From NCBI GenBank assembly GCA_027487815.1, contig JAIYCW010000067.1:247032-311031 (forward strand): 64,000 nt of DNA. Direction: 5' to 3'. The notes beneath the pieces are model-generated. The model was not told where the DNA came from and did not search any database. It was given only the letters and a program-made list of their open reading frames with translations. The position numbers and the translations under genes were made by a program. Shown one piece after another: positions 42,529 to 52,600 of this stretch (its first letter is position 1; the number at the start of each line of letters is the position of its first letter). The DNA is from Burkholderiales bacterium (GTDB lineage: Bacteria; Pseudomonadota; Gammaproteobacteria; Burkholderiales; Burkholderiaceae_E).

Positions 42529-42548
42529 TGAGACTATTATTCGTCTCA
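42529..42548. promoter_or_regulatory. Operator candidate of the Xre-RES toxin-antitoxin operon
   Basis: TGAGAC (42529-42534) and GTCTCA (42543-42548) form a perfect inverted repeat with an 8-base spacer, 28 bp before the antitoxin start. The spacer contains TATTAT, a good -10 element, so binding of the antitoxin helix-turn-helix would block its own promoter, the usual autoregulation of such systems. Confidence 0.6.
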
Positions 42549-42576
42549 ATATGATAATTCTTCGAAAGCATCACTT

Positions 42577-43125
42577 TTGAAAGTCCAATCACAAACAGCA
42601 GTAATGCCCAAAGCCAAGCCTCGGTCACCAAAAAAAGCTAACAGTGCTGCTCGACCAGCAGAATTCTTCTATCACCCCAGCGATGGTTTCGACGAATTCA
42701 TCAGCAACCTGCATGTCGCCGAGCCCATGCAGCTCATTGAGACCGAGCGCAAAGGTATTGCGAGCGTGTTCGTAAAGGATCTTTCGAAGCGAATGCAAAT
42801 CCCCGCGCAAAGGATGTTCGATATTCTCGGCATCTCCAAAGCTACTGCAGAAAGAAAAGTGGCTGCTGGCGAGTTACTTTCTGGCAGCGGTGCCATTGCG
42901 GCCTTAGGGCTGGCGAGGCTTCTTGGTATCGCTCAGGAGATGGTCGAGCAATCCACCGCGCCTGAAGCTAAGGACTTTGACGCAGCCAAATGGCTTGGTC
43001 AGTGGATTGAGCAAGCTCAGCCCGCGTTAGGAGGCCGCAAGCCCGCCGAGCTCATCGAAACGCCCACCGGGGTTGATCTAGTGGCGAAGCTGCTTGGTGC
43101 TACCCAAAGCGGCGCTTATCAATGA
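42577..43125 (+). CDS. Xre/MbcA/ParS-type antitoxin
   Basis: A 182-residue antitoxin of the family that partners RES toxins. A basic N-terminal stretch (about residues 10-28) precedes a Xre-like helix-turn-helix region at about 65-105 (DLSKRMQIPAQRMFDILGIS) and the toxin-binding domain at the C-terminus (AAKWLGQWIEQAQPALGGRKPAELIETPTGVDLVAKLLG). That last block is diagnostic. The stop overlaps the start of the RES gene by four bases. An inverted repeat with a -10 element lies just upstream. Met-10 is an alternative start. Confidence 0.92.
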   Translation: MKVQSQTAVMPKAKPRSPKKANSAARPAEFFYHPSDGFDEFISNLHVAEPMQLIETERKGIASVFVKDLSKRMQIPAQRMFDILGISKATAERKVAAGELLSGSGAIAALGLARLLGIAQEMVEQSTAPEAKDFDAAKWLGQWIEQAQPALGGRKPAELIETPTGVDLVAKLLGATQSGAYQ

Positions 43126-43601
43126 TCCTGTGGCGAATCGCTGCAGAAACTCGCAGTTGCGGCGCTGATGATTTAAGCGGAGCTGGGGCTGCAAAGCATC
43201 CTGGGCGCTGGAACGATTCTGGGCAAGCAGTTGTGTACTGCGCCCCGAGTATTGCCATGGCCGTGCTGGAAACAGCCGCTCACATCAACGACACTGGGCT
43301 TCCTCTAAACCGTTTTCTTGTCGAAATCAAAGTTCCGGAAAGAGTGTGGGCGGCCCGGCAAATCATCGAAGCCGCTTCTTTGCCCTTGGGATGGCAGGCC
43401 ATTCCAGCGGGAAGGGTCAGCACAAGAGTCGGGTCGTATTGGATCCAATCAATGGCCTCGGCGCTGCTTGAAGTGCCCTCGGCCATTGTTCCCGAAGAAC
43501 CCACAGTGATTATCAATCCCAAGCACCGTGATGCAAGATTTATCAAGGCCAAGATCACGCGCCCCTTCGAATACAACCGCCTATTGCGTGCCAGTAGCTA
43601 A
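43122..43601 (+). CDS. RES-domain toxin
   Basis: A 159-residue RES protein. Known members degrade or ADP-ribosylate using NAD+, causing growth arrest until neutralised by the antitoxin. The conserved residues R29 (HPGRWND), Y39 (VVYCA), E50 (AMAVLE) and a C-terminal Ser (LLEVPSAIVPEE) are all in place, so it looks active. Its start overlaps the antitoxin stop by four bases. It ends 5 bp from the convergent end of pelG. Confidence 0.92.
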   Translation: MILWRIAAETRSCGADDLSGAGAAKHPGRWNDSGQAVVYCAPSIAMAVLETAAHINDTGLPLNRFLVEIKVPERVWAARQIIEAASLPLGWQAIPAGRVSTRVGSYWIQSMASALLEVPSAIVPEEPTVIINPKHRDARFIKAKITRPFEYNRLLRASS

Positions 43602-43606
43602 GCCAC

Positions 43607-44980
43607 TCAAGCCTGCAGCATGAAAGTGCTGTACTCAAGCTTCCCGAAGGTGCGATCCAACGCCACCAAGCCCGCAATCACGCAAACAAACAAGCTGACG
43701 GCAAATCCGTAGCCATAGAAGGCGGGCCCGAGCTCCACTGAAAAATAACTCAGCGCGCCATTCATCAAAGCGAATAGCACGCAAAGACGCAGCACAATCA
43801 AACGCCGATCCAGATAAAAGAACACGGTCAGGATCGCAAGAAAGATCACCTGCATTGCTGCTGCCACCGACTGCACTGTGAGTAGTGGGAGATAAAGCTC
43901 GGAGATCTTGAGCCAGCGCAACACCACTTCACCCACCACAAACAGCATCAGTACCGCAAGCGATTGCACCTTCACGATCTCCACAATTCCAGTACGCACC
44001 TGCTCCACCATGCCATCGCGGTGCGCCTCGATGGTTTGCAGCGAACCGCCATTGCGAACAGCGTCGTAAAACCCATCGTAGTGCTCGACAAAATCAGTCT
44101 CGATGCGCACCAGAAAAATCGCCATGCCGGGAATCACTGAGAGGTAAGCGAGGAACACTGGCAAGTCGTAAATCACCGAAGCGCCAAAGAACCAGATGGT
44201 GCTGGAAGCAGTAAGCGGATGCAGCCAAAACACCAGCTTATCAATCCACACGCCCAGATTAAACAGCAGGCCAATTGCCATCAAACTCGGATAGCGATAC
44301 TGCTTCCAAAAGGCTTCGAAGCCAATCAACCGAGGCGAGTCGAAACTGCGCATCACCATCCACTGCATGCCAATCAAAAGCACCAGTTGGCCAATAGCAA
44401 AGCCAAGCAGTAGCCCCTCGGTGCCCTGCCCTCGCATGCCATAGGCGCCCACCACGGATAAGCCATACCCCAAGGCAAACAAAGCAACGATGGCTTTGTA
44501 TTGCTTGAGGCCAGACAAAAAGATCGTGGCGATCCAGATCAAACAAAACAATCCAAACACAGCCACAACCAGCACCCGATACGTCAAAGGCTCGTGGCCA
44601 TGACCCGCGATGATGAACCCCAGGCCAAAAACCAGGGCGCATCCGAGTACCACAAGCACTACACCATGATAGTTCGGCATGATCATCTCGCGCCGTTTTT
44701 CAAACAGGCGGTCGGCCACAAACCGGGTCAAGGCCAATTGGAATAGGCCGGTGAGAATCAGACTGATCGCCATCAGATTGGTGATCACAATCTGAAACTT
44801 GGTCATCTGCGCTGGATTGCTATTGGGCCCATTGGCAATCAAGCCAATCACCAGCATCGCCATGATCGAAAGCACCCAAGGCCCCGAGCTGATGATGCCG
44901 GCATAGCCATAGGCTTGCAGCAAGCCCGAGAGCGAATCCTTGCGCAATAACTTGCGCAGCTCAAACCCTATGCCAGCCAT
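43607..44980 (-). CDS. pelG: Pel polysaccharide inner-membrane transporter PelG
   Basis: A 457-residue protein with about 12 membrane helices, of the flippase (MATE/MVF-like) fold. It begins MAGIGFELRKLLRKDSL, a very typical PelG N-terminus, and has DFVEHYDGFYDAVRNGG in a cytoplasmic loop. In Pseudomonas aeruginosa PelG, with PelD and PelE, forms the inner-membrane synthase and exporter complex around PelF. Last gene of the operon, 13 bp after pelF. Confidence 0.95.
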   Translation of the reverse strand: MAGIGFELRKLLRKDSLSGLLQAYGYAGIISSGPWVLSIMAMLVIGLIANGPNSNPAQMTKFQIVITNLMAISLILTGLFQLALTRFVADRLFEKRREMIMPNYHGVVLVVLGCALVFGLGFIIAGHGHEPLTYRVLVVAVFGLFCLIWIATIFLSGLKQYKAIVALFALGYGLSVVGAYGMRGQGTEGLLLGFAIGQLVLLIGMQWMVMRSFDSPRLIGFEAFWKQYRYPSLMAIGLLFNLGVWIDKLVFWLHPLTASSTIWFFGASVIYDLPVFLAYLSVIPGMAIFLVRIETDFVEHYDGFYDAVRNGGSLQTIEAHRDGMVEQVRTGIVEIVKVQSLAVLMLFVVGEVVLRWLKISELYLPLLTVQSVAAAMQVIFLAILTVFFYLDRRLIVLRLCVLFALMNGALSYFSVELGPAFYGYGFAVSLFVCVIAGLVALDRTFGKLEYSTFMLQA

Positions 44981-44993
44981 GTCTGCCCCATGA

Positions 44994-46574
44994 TCAACTC
45001 ACCTGCGCTGCCGGCTCAAGAGCCTTGGTATAGATGGATCGATAAGCGCCGAACATCAATTCCTGGGTGTAGTAGCGCTCAACCCGGGTGATGCCTGCCT
45101 GCTGCGCAGATGCCCATCGCGCCGGATCAGAAAGCAAACCGACCGCAGCCATCGCAAGCGCCTCCGGATCAGCCAGGCGCACCACATCGCCTGAAGCTCC
45201 CAGCGCTTTGTCTTCTTCGCTCAACCCAAAAATCAATTGATGGCATGACCCGACATCCGTAGCGACCGTCGGCACCCCAGCGGCATAGCCCTCAAGAATT
45301 ACCAGGGGCAAGGCCTCACTGATCGAACTGAGAATCAGAAGCCCCACCTTGGGCAGAAGTTCGTCGATCTTCTGAAACCCCAGGAACTTCACTTTGTCTT
45401 TCAAGCCCAACGAATCACAGATCGCGTGGCACTCGGCGGCATACGCGGGATCTTCATCCTCAGGGCCAGCAATCCAGGCCTCGGCCTGCGGAAGATGCTG
45501 CAACACCGTGCGCATGCTGCGAATGTAGGTTTTTACATCCTTGATCGGCACCACTCGCCCGATCAGGCAAAGGATCGGAGGCGGGGCACCCGGAGCACGT
45601 TTGTCGCGCAGCGCTGCCAGACGTTGCAAATTAATCCCGTTAGGCACATTCATCGTGCGCTCGGGCGGTGCGCCATCGGCAACCTGACGCAAGCGGTTGG
45701 TTTCATAAAGCGCCACGATACGATCGCTCGCCTGATAACACATCCGACCCATCGCCTCAAAGAAGCGAATCCATAAATCACGGAAGTAGCCCAGCTGCGA
45801 AGGATCCTTGTCAAACGCATTGCGGTTATCGCGAATCCAGGTGCTTTGATACAAATCGATCTTGCGCTCTTTGGTATAGATCCCGTGCTCGGAGAGCAGC
45901 AAAGGCCGCTGGTTCTTCGATTTCAGCAAGGCGCCAAGAAAGCCAGCGTAGCCCGTGGAAATCGTGTGGTAGCAGCCCGCGGGAATCAATTCATCCGCGA
46001 TGGTTTTCAGCTTCCAGATCGGCGCGTGCATGATGCGAATCGTCCAGAAGTAATCCACAAAGGAAGGGTCGGTGGAAAACTCGCGATAACACTTGGCTAT
46101 GAAATTCCAGGAAGCCTCGCTGTAGAGGAATGCTTCTTCTGATAGCTCGCCTTTAGGCCGCATCATTGGCAAAAGGGCTGCGAGCATTTCTGTGGAGCGG
46201 GCCGCTGCACTGGCCCCACTGCTTGATCCCGCGGGCTCGGTGCGCGCCTTGCGCATTTGCTGATGCAGCTGGTCATTCATGGCAAAAGCCTGAGCATCCC
46301 CGCGATCGCCCTGCACCAATGGCATGGGCCAGGGATCATGCATGTAGTGGCATTCCAGATGAATCAAATTATCCGGAAGCGCAAACTTCATCGCTCCATA
46401 ATCACTTGATCGGCTGCCAAGGAACACTACCCCGAAGCTGAGATCTGGAAAACCGCGAATGATTTGGTTCACCCAGCTGGATACCCCGCCCGCAACAAAC
46501 GGAAAGGTGCCCTCCAGGAGGAGCATCACATCCACGCGATCAGCTCGCGGCATGACGGGGGTTGCAGCACTCAT
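44994..46574 (-). CDS. pelF: Pel polysaccharide glycosyltransferase PelF
   Basis: A 526-residue soluble GT4-family glycosyltransferase that polymerises the Pel chain from UDP-sugar (mainly UDP-GalNAc). It shows the GT-B pattern: LLLEGTFPFVAGGVSSWVNQII near the N-terminus, LLSEHGIYTKERKIDL in the middle, VVPIKDVKTYIRSMR, and the nucleotide-site block SISEALPLVILEGYAAGVPTVATDVG near residue 425. It overlaps pelE by four bases. Confidence 0.96.
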   Translation of the reverse strand: MSAATPVMPRADRVDVMLLLEGTFPFVAGGVSSWVNQIIRGFPDLSFGVVFLGSRSSDYGAMKFALPDNLIHLECHYMHDPWPMPLVQGDRGDAQAFAMNDQLHQQMRKARTEPAGSSSGASAAARSTEMLAALLPMMRPKGELSEEAFLYSEASWNFIAKCYREFSTDPSFVDYFWTIRIMHAPIWKLKTIADELIPAGCYHTISTGYAGFLGALLKSKNQRPLLLSEHGIYTKERKIDLYQSTWIRDNRNAFDKDPSQLGYFRDLWIRFFEAMGRMCYQASDRIVALYETNRLRQVADGAPPERTMNVPNGINLQRLAALRDKRAPGAPPPILCLIGRVVPIKDVKTYIRSMRTVLQHLPQAEAWIAGPEDEDPAYAAECHAICDSLGLKDKVKFLGFQKIDELLPKVGLLILSSISEALPLVILEGYAAGVPTVATDVGSCHQLIFGLSEEDKALGASGDVVRLADPEALAMAAVGLLSDPARWASAQQAGITRVERYYTQELMFGAYRSIYTKALEPAAQVS

Positions 46575-47563
46575 GTCCAGTACTCAACACAACGCGCAAT
46601 GGTCATGTCGTGCGGCTCGCCCAACTCCACCATCAGCTCGCGTACCCGTTCAAAATCCGCGCTTTGATAAGCACACTCTGCGAGATAGGGCAGCACTCGG
46701 GTGCGAGCAGCCTGGGTGCGGGCTGCTCCTTCAAAACAATCCCGGGCTGCGCTGACCTGGCTGGCCGCCAACAAAGCCTTACCATAAAGCAGCGCCATGC
46801 CGCCATCCATGGGATCACGATCCAACACCAGTCGCGCAAAGCGCATGGCTTCAGTCAGACAGTGTTGGCGCATATCGCCCACCACTAAAGTTTGATGCAC
46901 CATCTCCCAATACAGCTCGGCAAGCAGGCGCTGGGCTGATGCTTTATCGGTCTCAGTAGCGGCTGCTTCCAGACGCGCCCTTTCAGCGAGAATCTGATCC
47001 GAGATGGTTTTCTCACGCCGCTCGAGCATGCCGTAAGAGAGCAAGCGAATATCCTCGGCGCCATCGGAAAGCAATGAGCGCAACAAGGCGGCGCTAAAGC
47101 GTGCGGGCACTTCCTGAATAGCCAAGAGTGCGGTCAAACGCCTGGCCACTGGCACCTTGGGGTTATGCAGCTGCGGCCGGATTTGCATACTGCGCGAGCC
47201 GCTTTGCGGCTTCTCGCGATCCTTGAAAAAACTTGGCTCAGCCACGCATATGATTTTGCTTTGCAAGGCTCGGCGCCTGATGGCAATCGCCAGCGCATTG
47301 ATGCCGGCAAACACGGGGGCCAGACCCGGCACCAGGAAGTTCATCACACCGAACATCGTGATTGCAGGACCTGAAACCGTCTTGATAAGAAGCGCCAGAG
47401 ACACGCCGGCAAGAACACTGGCAAGCGCGTGTAAAGCAATCAAGGCCCACAAGGAACCCATCGTTTGCTCGGCCTGCAGCAGCCAGGACCCGGCCACGCA
47501 CTCCAGCGCCAGGGCACCCAGCCCGATCACAGCACCGCCCAATATCCACGCGCTGGATTTCAT
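46571..47563 (-). CDS. pelE: Pel inner-membrane protein PelE
   Basis: A 330-residue protein with two N-terminal membrane segments (about 5-27 and 35-75) and a cytoplasmic helical region of about 220 residues with TPR-like repeats (MALLYGKALLAASQVSAARDCFEGAA near the C-terminus). PelE bridges PelD and PelF in the synthase complex. It overlaps pelF by four bases and pelD by four bases. Identity rests partly on position in the operon, because PelE proteins vary. Confidence 0.92.
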   Translation of the reverse strand: MKSSAWILGGAVIGLGALALECVAGSWLLQAEQTMGSLWALIALHALASVLAGVSLALLIKTVSGPAITMFGVMNFLVPGLAPVFAGINALAIAIRRRALQSKIICVAEPSFFKDREKPQSGSRSMQIRPQLHNPKVPVARRLTALLAIQEVPARFSAALLRSLLSDGAEDIRLLSYGMLERREKTISDQILAERARLEAAATETDKASAQRLLAELYWEMVHQTLVVGDMRQHCLTEAMRFARLVLDRDPMDGGMALLYGKALLAASQVSAARDCFEGAARTQAARTRVLPYLAECAYQSADFERVRELMVELGEPHDMTIARCVEYWT

Positions 47564-49020
47564 GGATTGTGAATCCAGTATTGGTCTGGCCGCGATAATC
47601 CGACTCGGGCCAACCCATCGCGCAACAGCATATCGGCGTGCTGATGACCATCCACCGGAACATAGTGAACCGCGACGCCGGCCTGACCGAAGTCCAGTCC
47701 GTGCTGCGCTTTAAACGCAGCCTCAACCCGCATCAGGTATCCCTCCACTGCAGGCGATCCGGCCAGCGAAAGCAAGGTGAAATACACGGTGCGGTGTTCG
47801 GTGTTGAACTCCCACGCCAGATCCATCGACCGACGCATTCGCTTGACCTGCTCCTGCAAAGTCGCGCCCGCAATGGTCTTGGGGAATGTGAGCCCCACCA
47901 AGGCGGATTGCACCCGATGCTCGCGGGCCAGTCGATCCAGGCGTCGCAACTCGAGTGCAAAGTCATCCGGGATTTCCAGGCAGACCTCACGCAAAGGCTG
48001 GATCACGCCCCCGGCTTGAACCCCATCGCTGTAGTACCCGACCAGCACGGAAAGCATTTGCAGGTTTTCCTGATTAAGCGCCAGAAATGGCAGCCGTTCG
48101 ATCAAAACCATGCCCAACAACTTTTTGCTACTGGCCAGCAGGGGCGCTGCCACCAAATAGGTCGTCTCACCTGCTGCACCGTGCTGAGCAATATGAGCGA
48201 GCTGGCCCTGCTCCAATGCACGCAACAACACCGGGTCGTCTTCGCGCAACGACGCAATGCTGGCCAGGCGCGAGCATGCAGTGGGCAAGAGTCGACCGCG
48301 CTCATCGCAGGCAAAAATTGCTGCGGATTCGAGCTCACAGGTCTGTGCGAGCATCTGCAACAAAGCATCCGCGCCAGGCAGGGTTTCGCCTTCCCGGCCG
48401 TGCTGCATGCGTTGCTGCTCAAGCAGGTCGCGAAGAGAGGCGGGCCGACGCAAGAGCTCCTGCTCAATTCGTTGGTGCGAAAGCTTCAAAAGATAATGCG
48501 CCCGCGTCAGTTCATTCAAACGCTCATCGAGATAGGCATTGACCTCGCGCACCTTGCGCAATCGCCAGCGCCACACATCGGCAAACTGCGCGCAGATCAA
48601 TACGCTGATTACCGAACCTACTGTTAAAAAGCGGGCCAGATTGCCACCTTCAGGTAGGAGGCCCAGCGCTTGAAGCGTGGGCCAGCTAGCCAGTAATGCG
48701 ATACATGCTCCAGCAGCCGGGATAGTGCCGTGGCGTAGCGCCACAACTGTGGGGACCAGCCACAGCCAGGGGAAATCAATCTTAACCATCAACGGGTCGT
48801 GAGGCCGCAGCCAACAAGCCGCAGCAATCGTCAGAACCACCAGGCCAAGCGCTTCACCAAGTGCGGCATACCAGTGCCTGATGCCCCCCACCAATGCGCG
48901 CGTGAACCGGCGGCGCATGCGCCCAAAGGCGGTTTTACCGATGCTGGGCAAGCTGCCTGCATCGGCCCAGTGCTCTTGAGCGACCGGGTCCTCGGGGGGT
49001 AGGGTTGTTTCGGTACTCAC
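47560..49020 (-). CDS. pelD: c-di-GMP receptor PelD
   Basis: 486 residues from a GTG at 49020 that overlaps the pelC stop by three bases (GTGA); the longer frame to 49092 would run into pelC. There are four membrane helices in the first 140 residues, a GAF domain at about 190-320 (LLGMVLIERLPFLALNQENLQML) and a degenerate GGDEF domain at about 345-480. The inhibitory-site motif RxxD appears as RRLD (near residue 350) with a second Arg pair further on (MRRSMD), so c-di-GMP binding is expected. Catalytic GGDEF residues are absent, as in other PelD proteins. c-di-GMP binding activates Pel synthesis after translation. Confidence 0.94.
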   Translation of the reverse strand: MSTETTLPPEDPVAQEHWADAGSLPSIGKTAFGRMRRRFTRALVGGIRHWYAALGEALGLVVLTIAAACWLRPHDPLMVKIDFPWLWLVPTVVALRHGTIPAAGACIALLASWPTLQALGLLPEGGNLARFLTVGSVISVLICAQFADVWRWRLRKVREVNAYLDERLNELTRAHYLLKLSHQRIEQELLRRPASLRDLLEQQRMQHGREGETLPGADALLQMLAQTCELESAAIFACDERGRLLPTACSRLASIASLREDDPVLLRALEQGQLAHIAQHGAAGETTYLVAAPLLASSKKLLGMVLIERLPFLALNQENLQMLSVLVGYYSDGVQAGGVIQPLREVCLEIPDDFALELRRLDRLAREHRVQSALVGLTFPKTIAGATLQEQVKRMRRSMDLAWEFNTEHRTVYFTLLSLAGSPAVEGYLMRVEAAFKAQHGLDFGQAGVAVHYVPVDGHQHADMLLRDGLARVGLSRPDQYWIHNP

Positions 49021-49622
49021 TGAATACGGATGGGCCGCAGAAGTTGTTGCAAGAGTTGCTGCGCCACTGCGGACAAAGCCTCGCGTGACCACCCGGTCTT
49101 GGCGCCGCTTGCGCTCCAGACCACCGCTCCAGTTTGCAGATCGATCACCTGCAGGGAGATCCCCACTGCCGGTTCGCCATCAATCCCGATCTTGTAGCGC
49201 CATTCGGAAACTGCGCCGCTCAATCCATATTGCAAGCCTTGTGACTTGGCCCATACCAGCGCCTGCTCGGTCGCCTTGCGCTCAGTGGGCTCAAGAATCG
49301 AATCGGTGACCAGGCCACTTGGATAGCGCTCCAACCGTTGCACGCCGTTGTTGCGCAAGACAACTTCTGCAATCGCCTCGGCCCGCAAGCCAGCCTGTGC
49401 GGTCTCGGTCAAATTCACAATCGGCAGCAAGGCCCAGCGCGCTTGTGAATCAAAGGAAAGCTGCGCTGCGTTTGATCCGCCTGATGTGTTGCCCGATTGC
49501 ACTGTGCTGCATCCACCTAACCCGCCGAGGATGCCGAGCAAGATCAGGCGGCGGCGGGCCTGCACAGCAGCGGTGGACGCATTCATTCGCGTTGTTATTG
49601 GTTTAGTTGCAAGGGGCTTCAT
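49017..49622 (-). CDS. pelC: Outer-membrane lipoprotein PelC
   Basis: 201 residues from the ATG at 49622, whose first base is shared with the pelB stop (TGATG). A lipoprotein signal peptide ends in the lipobox LGGC near residue 38. The mature domain has the PelC fold blocks SFDSQARWALLPIVNLTETAQAG and GLSGAVSEWRYKIGIDGEP. In Pseudomonas twelve PelC copies form a ring under the PelB barrel that guides the cationic polymer outward. The longest frame starts at 49634. Confidence 0.93.
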   Translation of the reverse strand: MKPLATKPITTRMNASTAAVQARRRLILLGILGGLGGCSTVQSGNTSGGSNAAQLSFDSQARWALLPIVNLTETAQAGLRAEAIAEVVLRNNGVQRLERYPSGLVTDSILEPTERKATEQALVWAKSQGLQYGLSGAVSEWRYKIGIDGEPAVGISLQVIDLQTGAVVWSASGAKTGWSREALSAVAQQLLQQLLRPIRIQ

Positions 49623-52600
49623 CAGTACAACCAACGATAGTGAACATTAAAAAAGGAACTGGGCTGGTTTTGCTGGGCACTCGCTCCATTGCGGGTAAAC
49701 AAAAACGCCAGTTGATCCGGGCCGATCACCGAACCTTGCGCGCCCAGGCTGAACCGATAGCTCGCTCCCACCACAGAGTTATGAATCAGGGAAGCATCGG
49801 CAATCGGCATCCAGCGCCCGCTCCATCCTTCACCGCCCCGGGTTTCAGAAGCGTCGCCAAAACTCACGCCAATGCTCGCTTCGTTCGAACTCACCGGCAG
49901 CAATGCGCCCGCAATGGAAGCCCAACCCCTGGCCGCAAAATCTGCTTGCGCCTGGGGCAAGCCTGATGCCGCCCGAAACTGTGCGCTGCGTGCCTGAGCG
50001 TTGACGCGCAAGGCCGGAGCTGCCTGGAGAAACGTATAACTCGACCCAAGACTCACAGCCCAACCATTGGCCAGCGCGGGCCCGTCCTGCAAGCGAATAT
50101 TGGAGTAGTAGGCTCGCCCAAACACGGCATGTCGCTCACTCATGGCGCGCTCAAAACTGCTCTGCGCATAGTCACGCTGCCCCGCAGCTCGCAGCACGGT
50201 GGTTTCATCGGTAGGCTGTGCAAGGCCCAGGGCAGAATTCACGCGCCAGCCGCGTGGCTGCCATTGATGGGCGAGCAAAGCACCCTGGCTAGAGCCCACT
50301 GAATCGCGTGCAGTGAAGGCAGCAAACACGCCGTGCTCAAGATGCTGCCAGCGCACGCCGATCTGGGTGAACTGATCCGAACGGGGAAGGTAGGAAGCCA
50401 GCACAGACTCGGTGCTGGAATATTGCGAGCGCACTGCACGCGCGCTCACCCACCAATCCTCACTGATCCGGTGCTGCGCATCGACTATCGTTTGTTGGGC
50501 CCGATAGTCACCAAACCGCAAACTTGAGCTTCCGATTTGCAAAGCGCTGGCCTGCTGCAAGAGCAAGTTACCCAAGCGCTGGGCCATCGGTTGATCCAGA
50601 GGATTGCGCTCAACAAAACCCTGCGCCACACGCAATGCTTCATCATCACGCCCCAGTTGACTCAGGGCCGACATCCGATCAGCACGAGGCAACCAATCGG
50701 GTAAATCAACCAATAACTGCTCGAGCTGGGCACGATCGTTGCGCCCGAGCGCGAGGCTCAAGCGGGCCCATGCAGGCTGACTCAATTGGTTCGCATAACG
50801 AGCCAACAACCAGGCGCGCGCGGTGTCGGAATGCCCCTGGCTCAACATTGAAGCCAACATCAGCTCATTGACGAGTCCTTCCGCGCCGCCACCATTGGCC
50901 ATGTTATGCAGGAGCTGTCGCGCACTGTCAGCAGGTGCGAATCGCAATGCGAGTGATCCAACCGCTGCAGATTGCTGGACAAGTACGTCGTTGCCCGGAG
51001 TTGGCTTGACGGTCTGCGGCCGACTGCGCCATAAATGCTGGCGCAAGGACCATGCACGATCCACTTCACCACTTTGTTCAAGCGCTTCGGCAACTGCAAA
51101 CTGCCACAGATAATCCTGTCTGAGGTCGGGCCGCTTTACCAGATAAGCCAAGGCTTTTCGCGGCTCTTGCAAGCTGAGCCAGGCTGCAGCAAAAGCACTG
51201 CTCAGCTCGGAGCCAGACTGCGCCTGTGGAGCCCATGCTTCCAGATAGCGTCGAAGAGTAGGCGCTTCACGCTGCCCCAAAAGCTGCCAGACCATCGCGG
51301 CTTGATAAGCAGCAGATGCTGGCGCCTGGGCCAACAGGCTTTCGACGACGGGCCGAGCTTCATCCCACTGCCCGGCCTTTTGCAAGCTTGCCACAAGCGC
51401 ACCGAGGTAGGTCGGTGAGGTTAACAACGCCCACTTGCCCTGCGGATCATGCTCAGTGGCATATTGCCTGGCAGCCTGAACGCCCTGCTGATTCACCAGT
51501 AACTCAAAGGCTCGTCTCAACAACCCAGGCTCGCGAAATCGCTCCCAACCCGCCCGCGCGATGCGCAGTGCTTCAGCAGGTGCAGATTGAAGTTGCAAGT
51601 CCACCAGGGTGTTGAGCTGGCCGGGTTCAATCTCACCGCTTTCCAACAACACTTGATAAGCCTGGATCGCCAAGGGCACATGGCCGAGCTTGCGCGCCAG
51701 CTCGGCATAAACAGGCCAAAATTCAATATCTTGCTTGAGCAATTGTTGGGTGTTCGCTTGCTGTGCAGCCGAAATCCGTGGCGATGCTTCGAACCTCTGC
51801 TTGAGCAGGTTGGCAATACGGCGCATGACCAGAAGTGCCGAGCGCTCGTTGCCTTGCACGTAGTGACTGAGCGCTTGATGAATCGCAAGCTCCGGTAAAA
51901 ACCCGAATCGCTCAATCGCCTCCTGCGCATGAGTCAAGCGAGCGGGCTCATCGCCAAGGGACTTGGCCAACTCAAGAATCGCCAGGGCATGGGGTAACGT
52001 TCCGCGCCCCTCGCGCAGTGCCTTTTCCAGTCCCTTGTAGGCAGCGCGCGGATCACCCAGGGCTTCTTGCAACTGCGCTATCTCAAGGATCAACGCATCA
52101 TCTTTCTTGAGCGCCTCCAGGCCCTTAAGCGCTTCAAGAAGTGCTGCCCCATCGTATAAAGGTTGCGCCAGTGATCGAACCGCCTGCCACGACTCCACAC
52201 TGGGCAGTTTCCTGGCGAGCCATAAACGCTGCTCCAGCGCCAATTCGGGCTGGTTATGCCACTGCGCAACCTGGGCCAAGCGCTGCCGCCATGTCACGCT
52301 TTCGGGTAAATGCTTCAGTGCGGTTTGTGCCACAAGCAAAGCATCAGCCAGGTTGCGGTTGGCCATGAACACTTCATAGCCCAACTGATACGAAGCCTCG
52401 TCAAATGGGCCTTTTGTTCGACTGGCAGGGGCAACAGCACTGTTACTCACCAATCGCCACACCATGGGCTGTGCCCTCAAGCGCTCATGATCGAACAGCG
52501 CCACACGAGGTAAACCGCGCTCTTCAATCCAGCCTAATTGCAGCATCAGACGCGCATAACGCTGTGCCAATTCCGGCTGCCCCGATTGCAGGGCGAGCTT

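Noticed and set aside
47638..48627. 329-codon plus-strand frame opposite pelD
   Set aside because: pelD has recognisable GAF and degenerate GGDEF parts on the minus strand; the plus frame is a shadow with His/Gln/Arg-rich composition.
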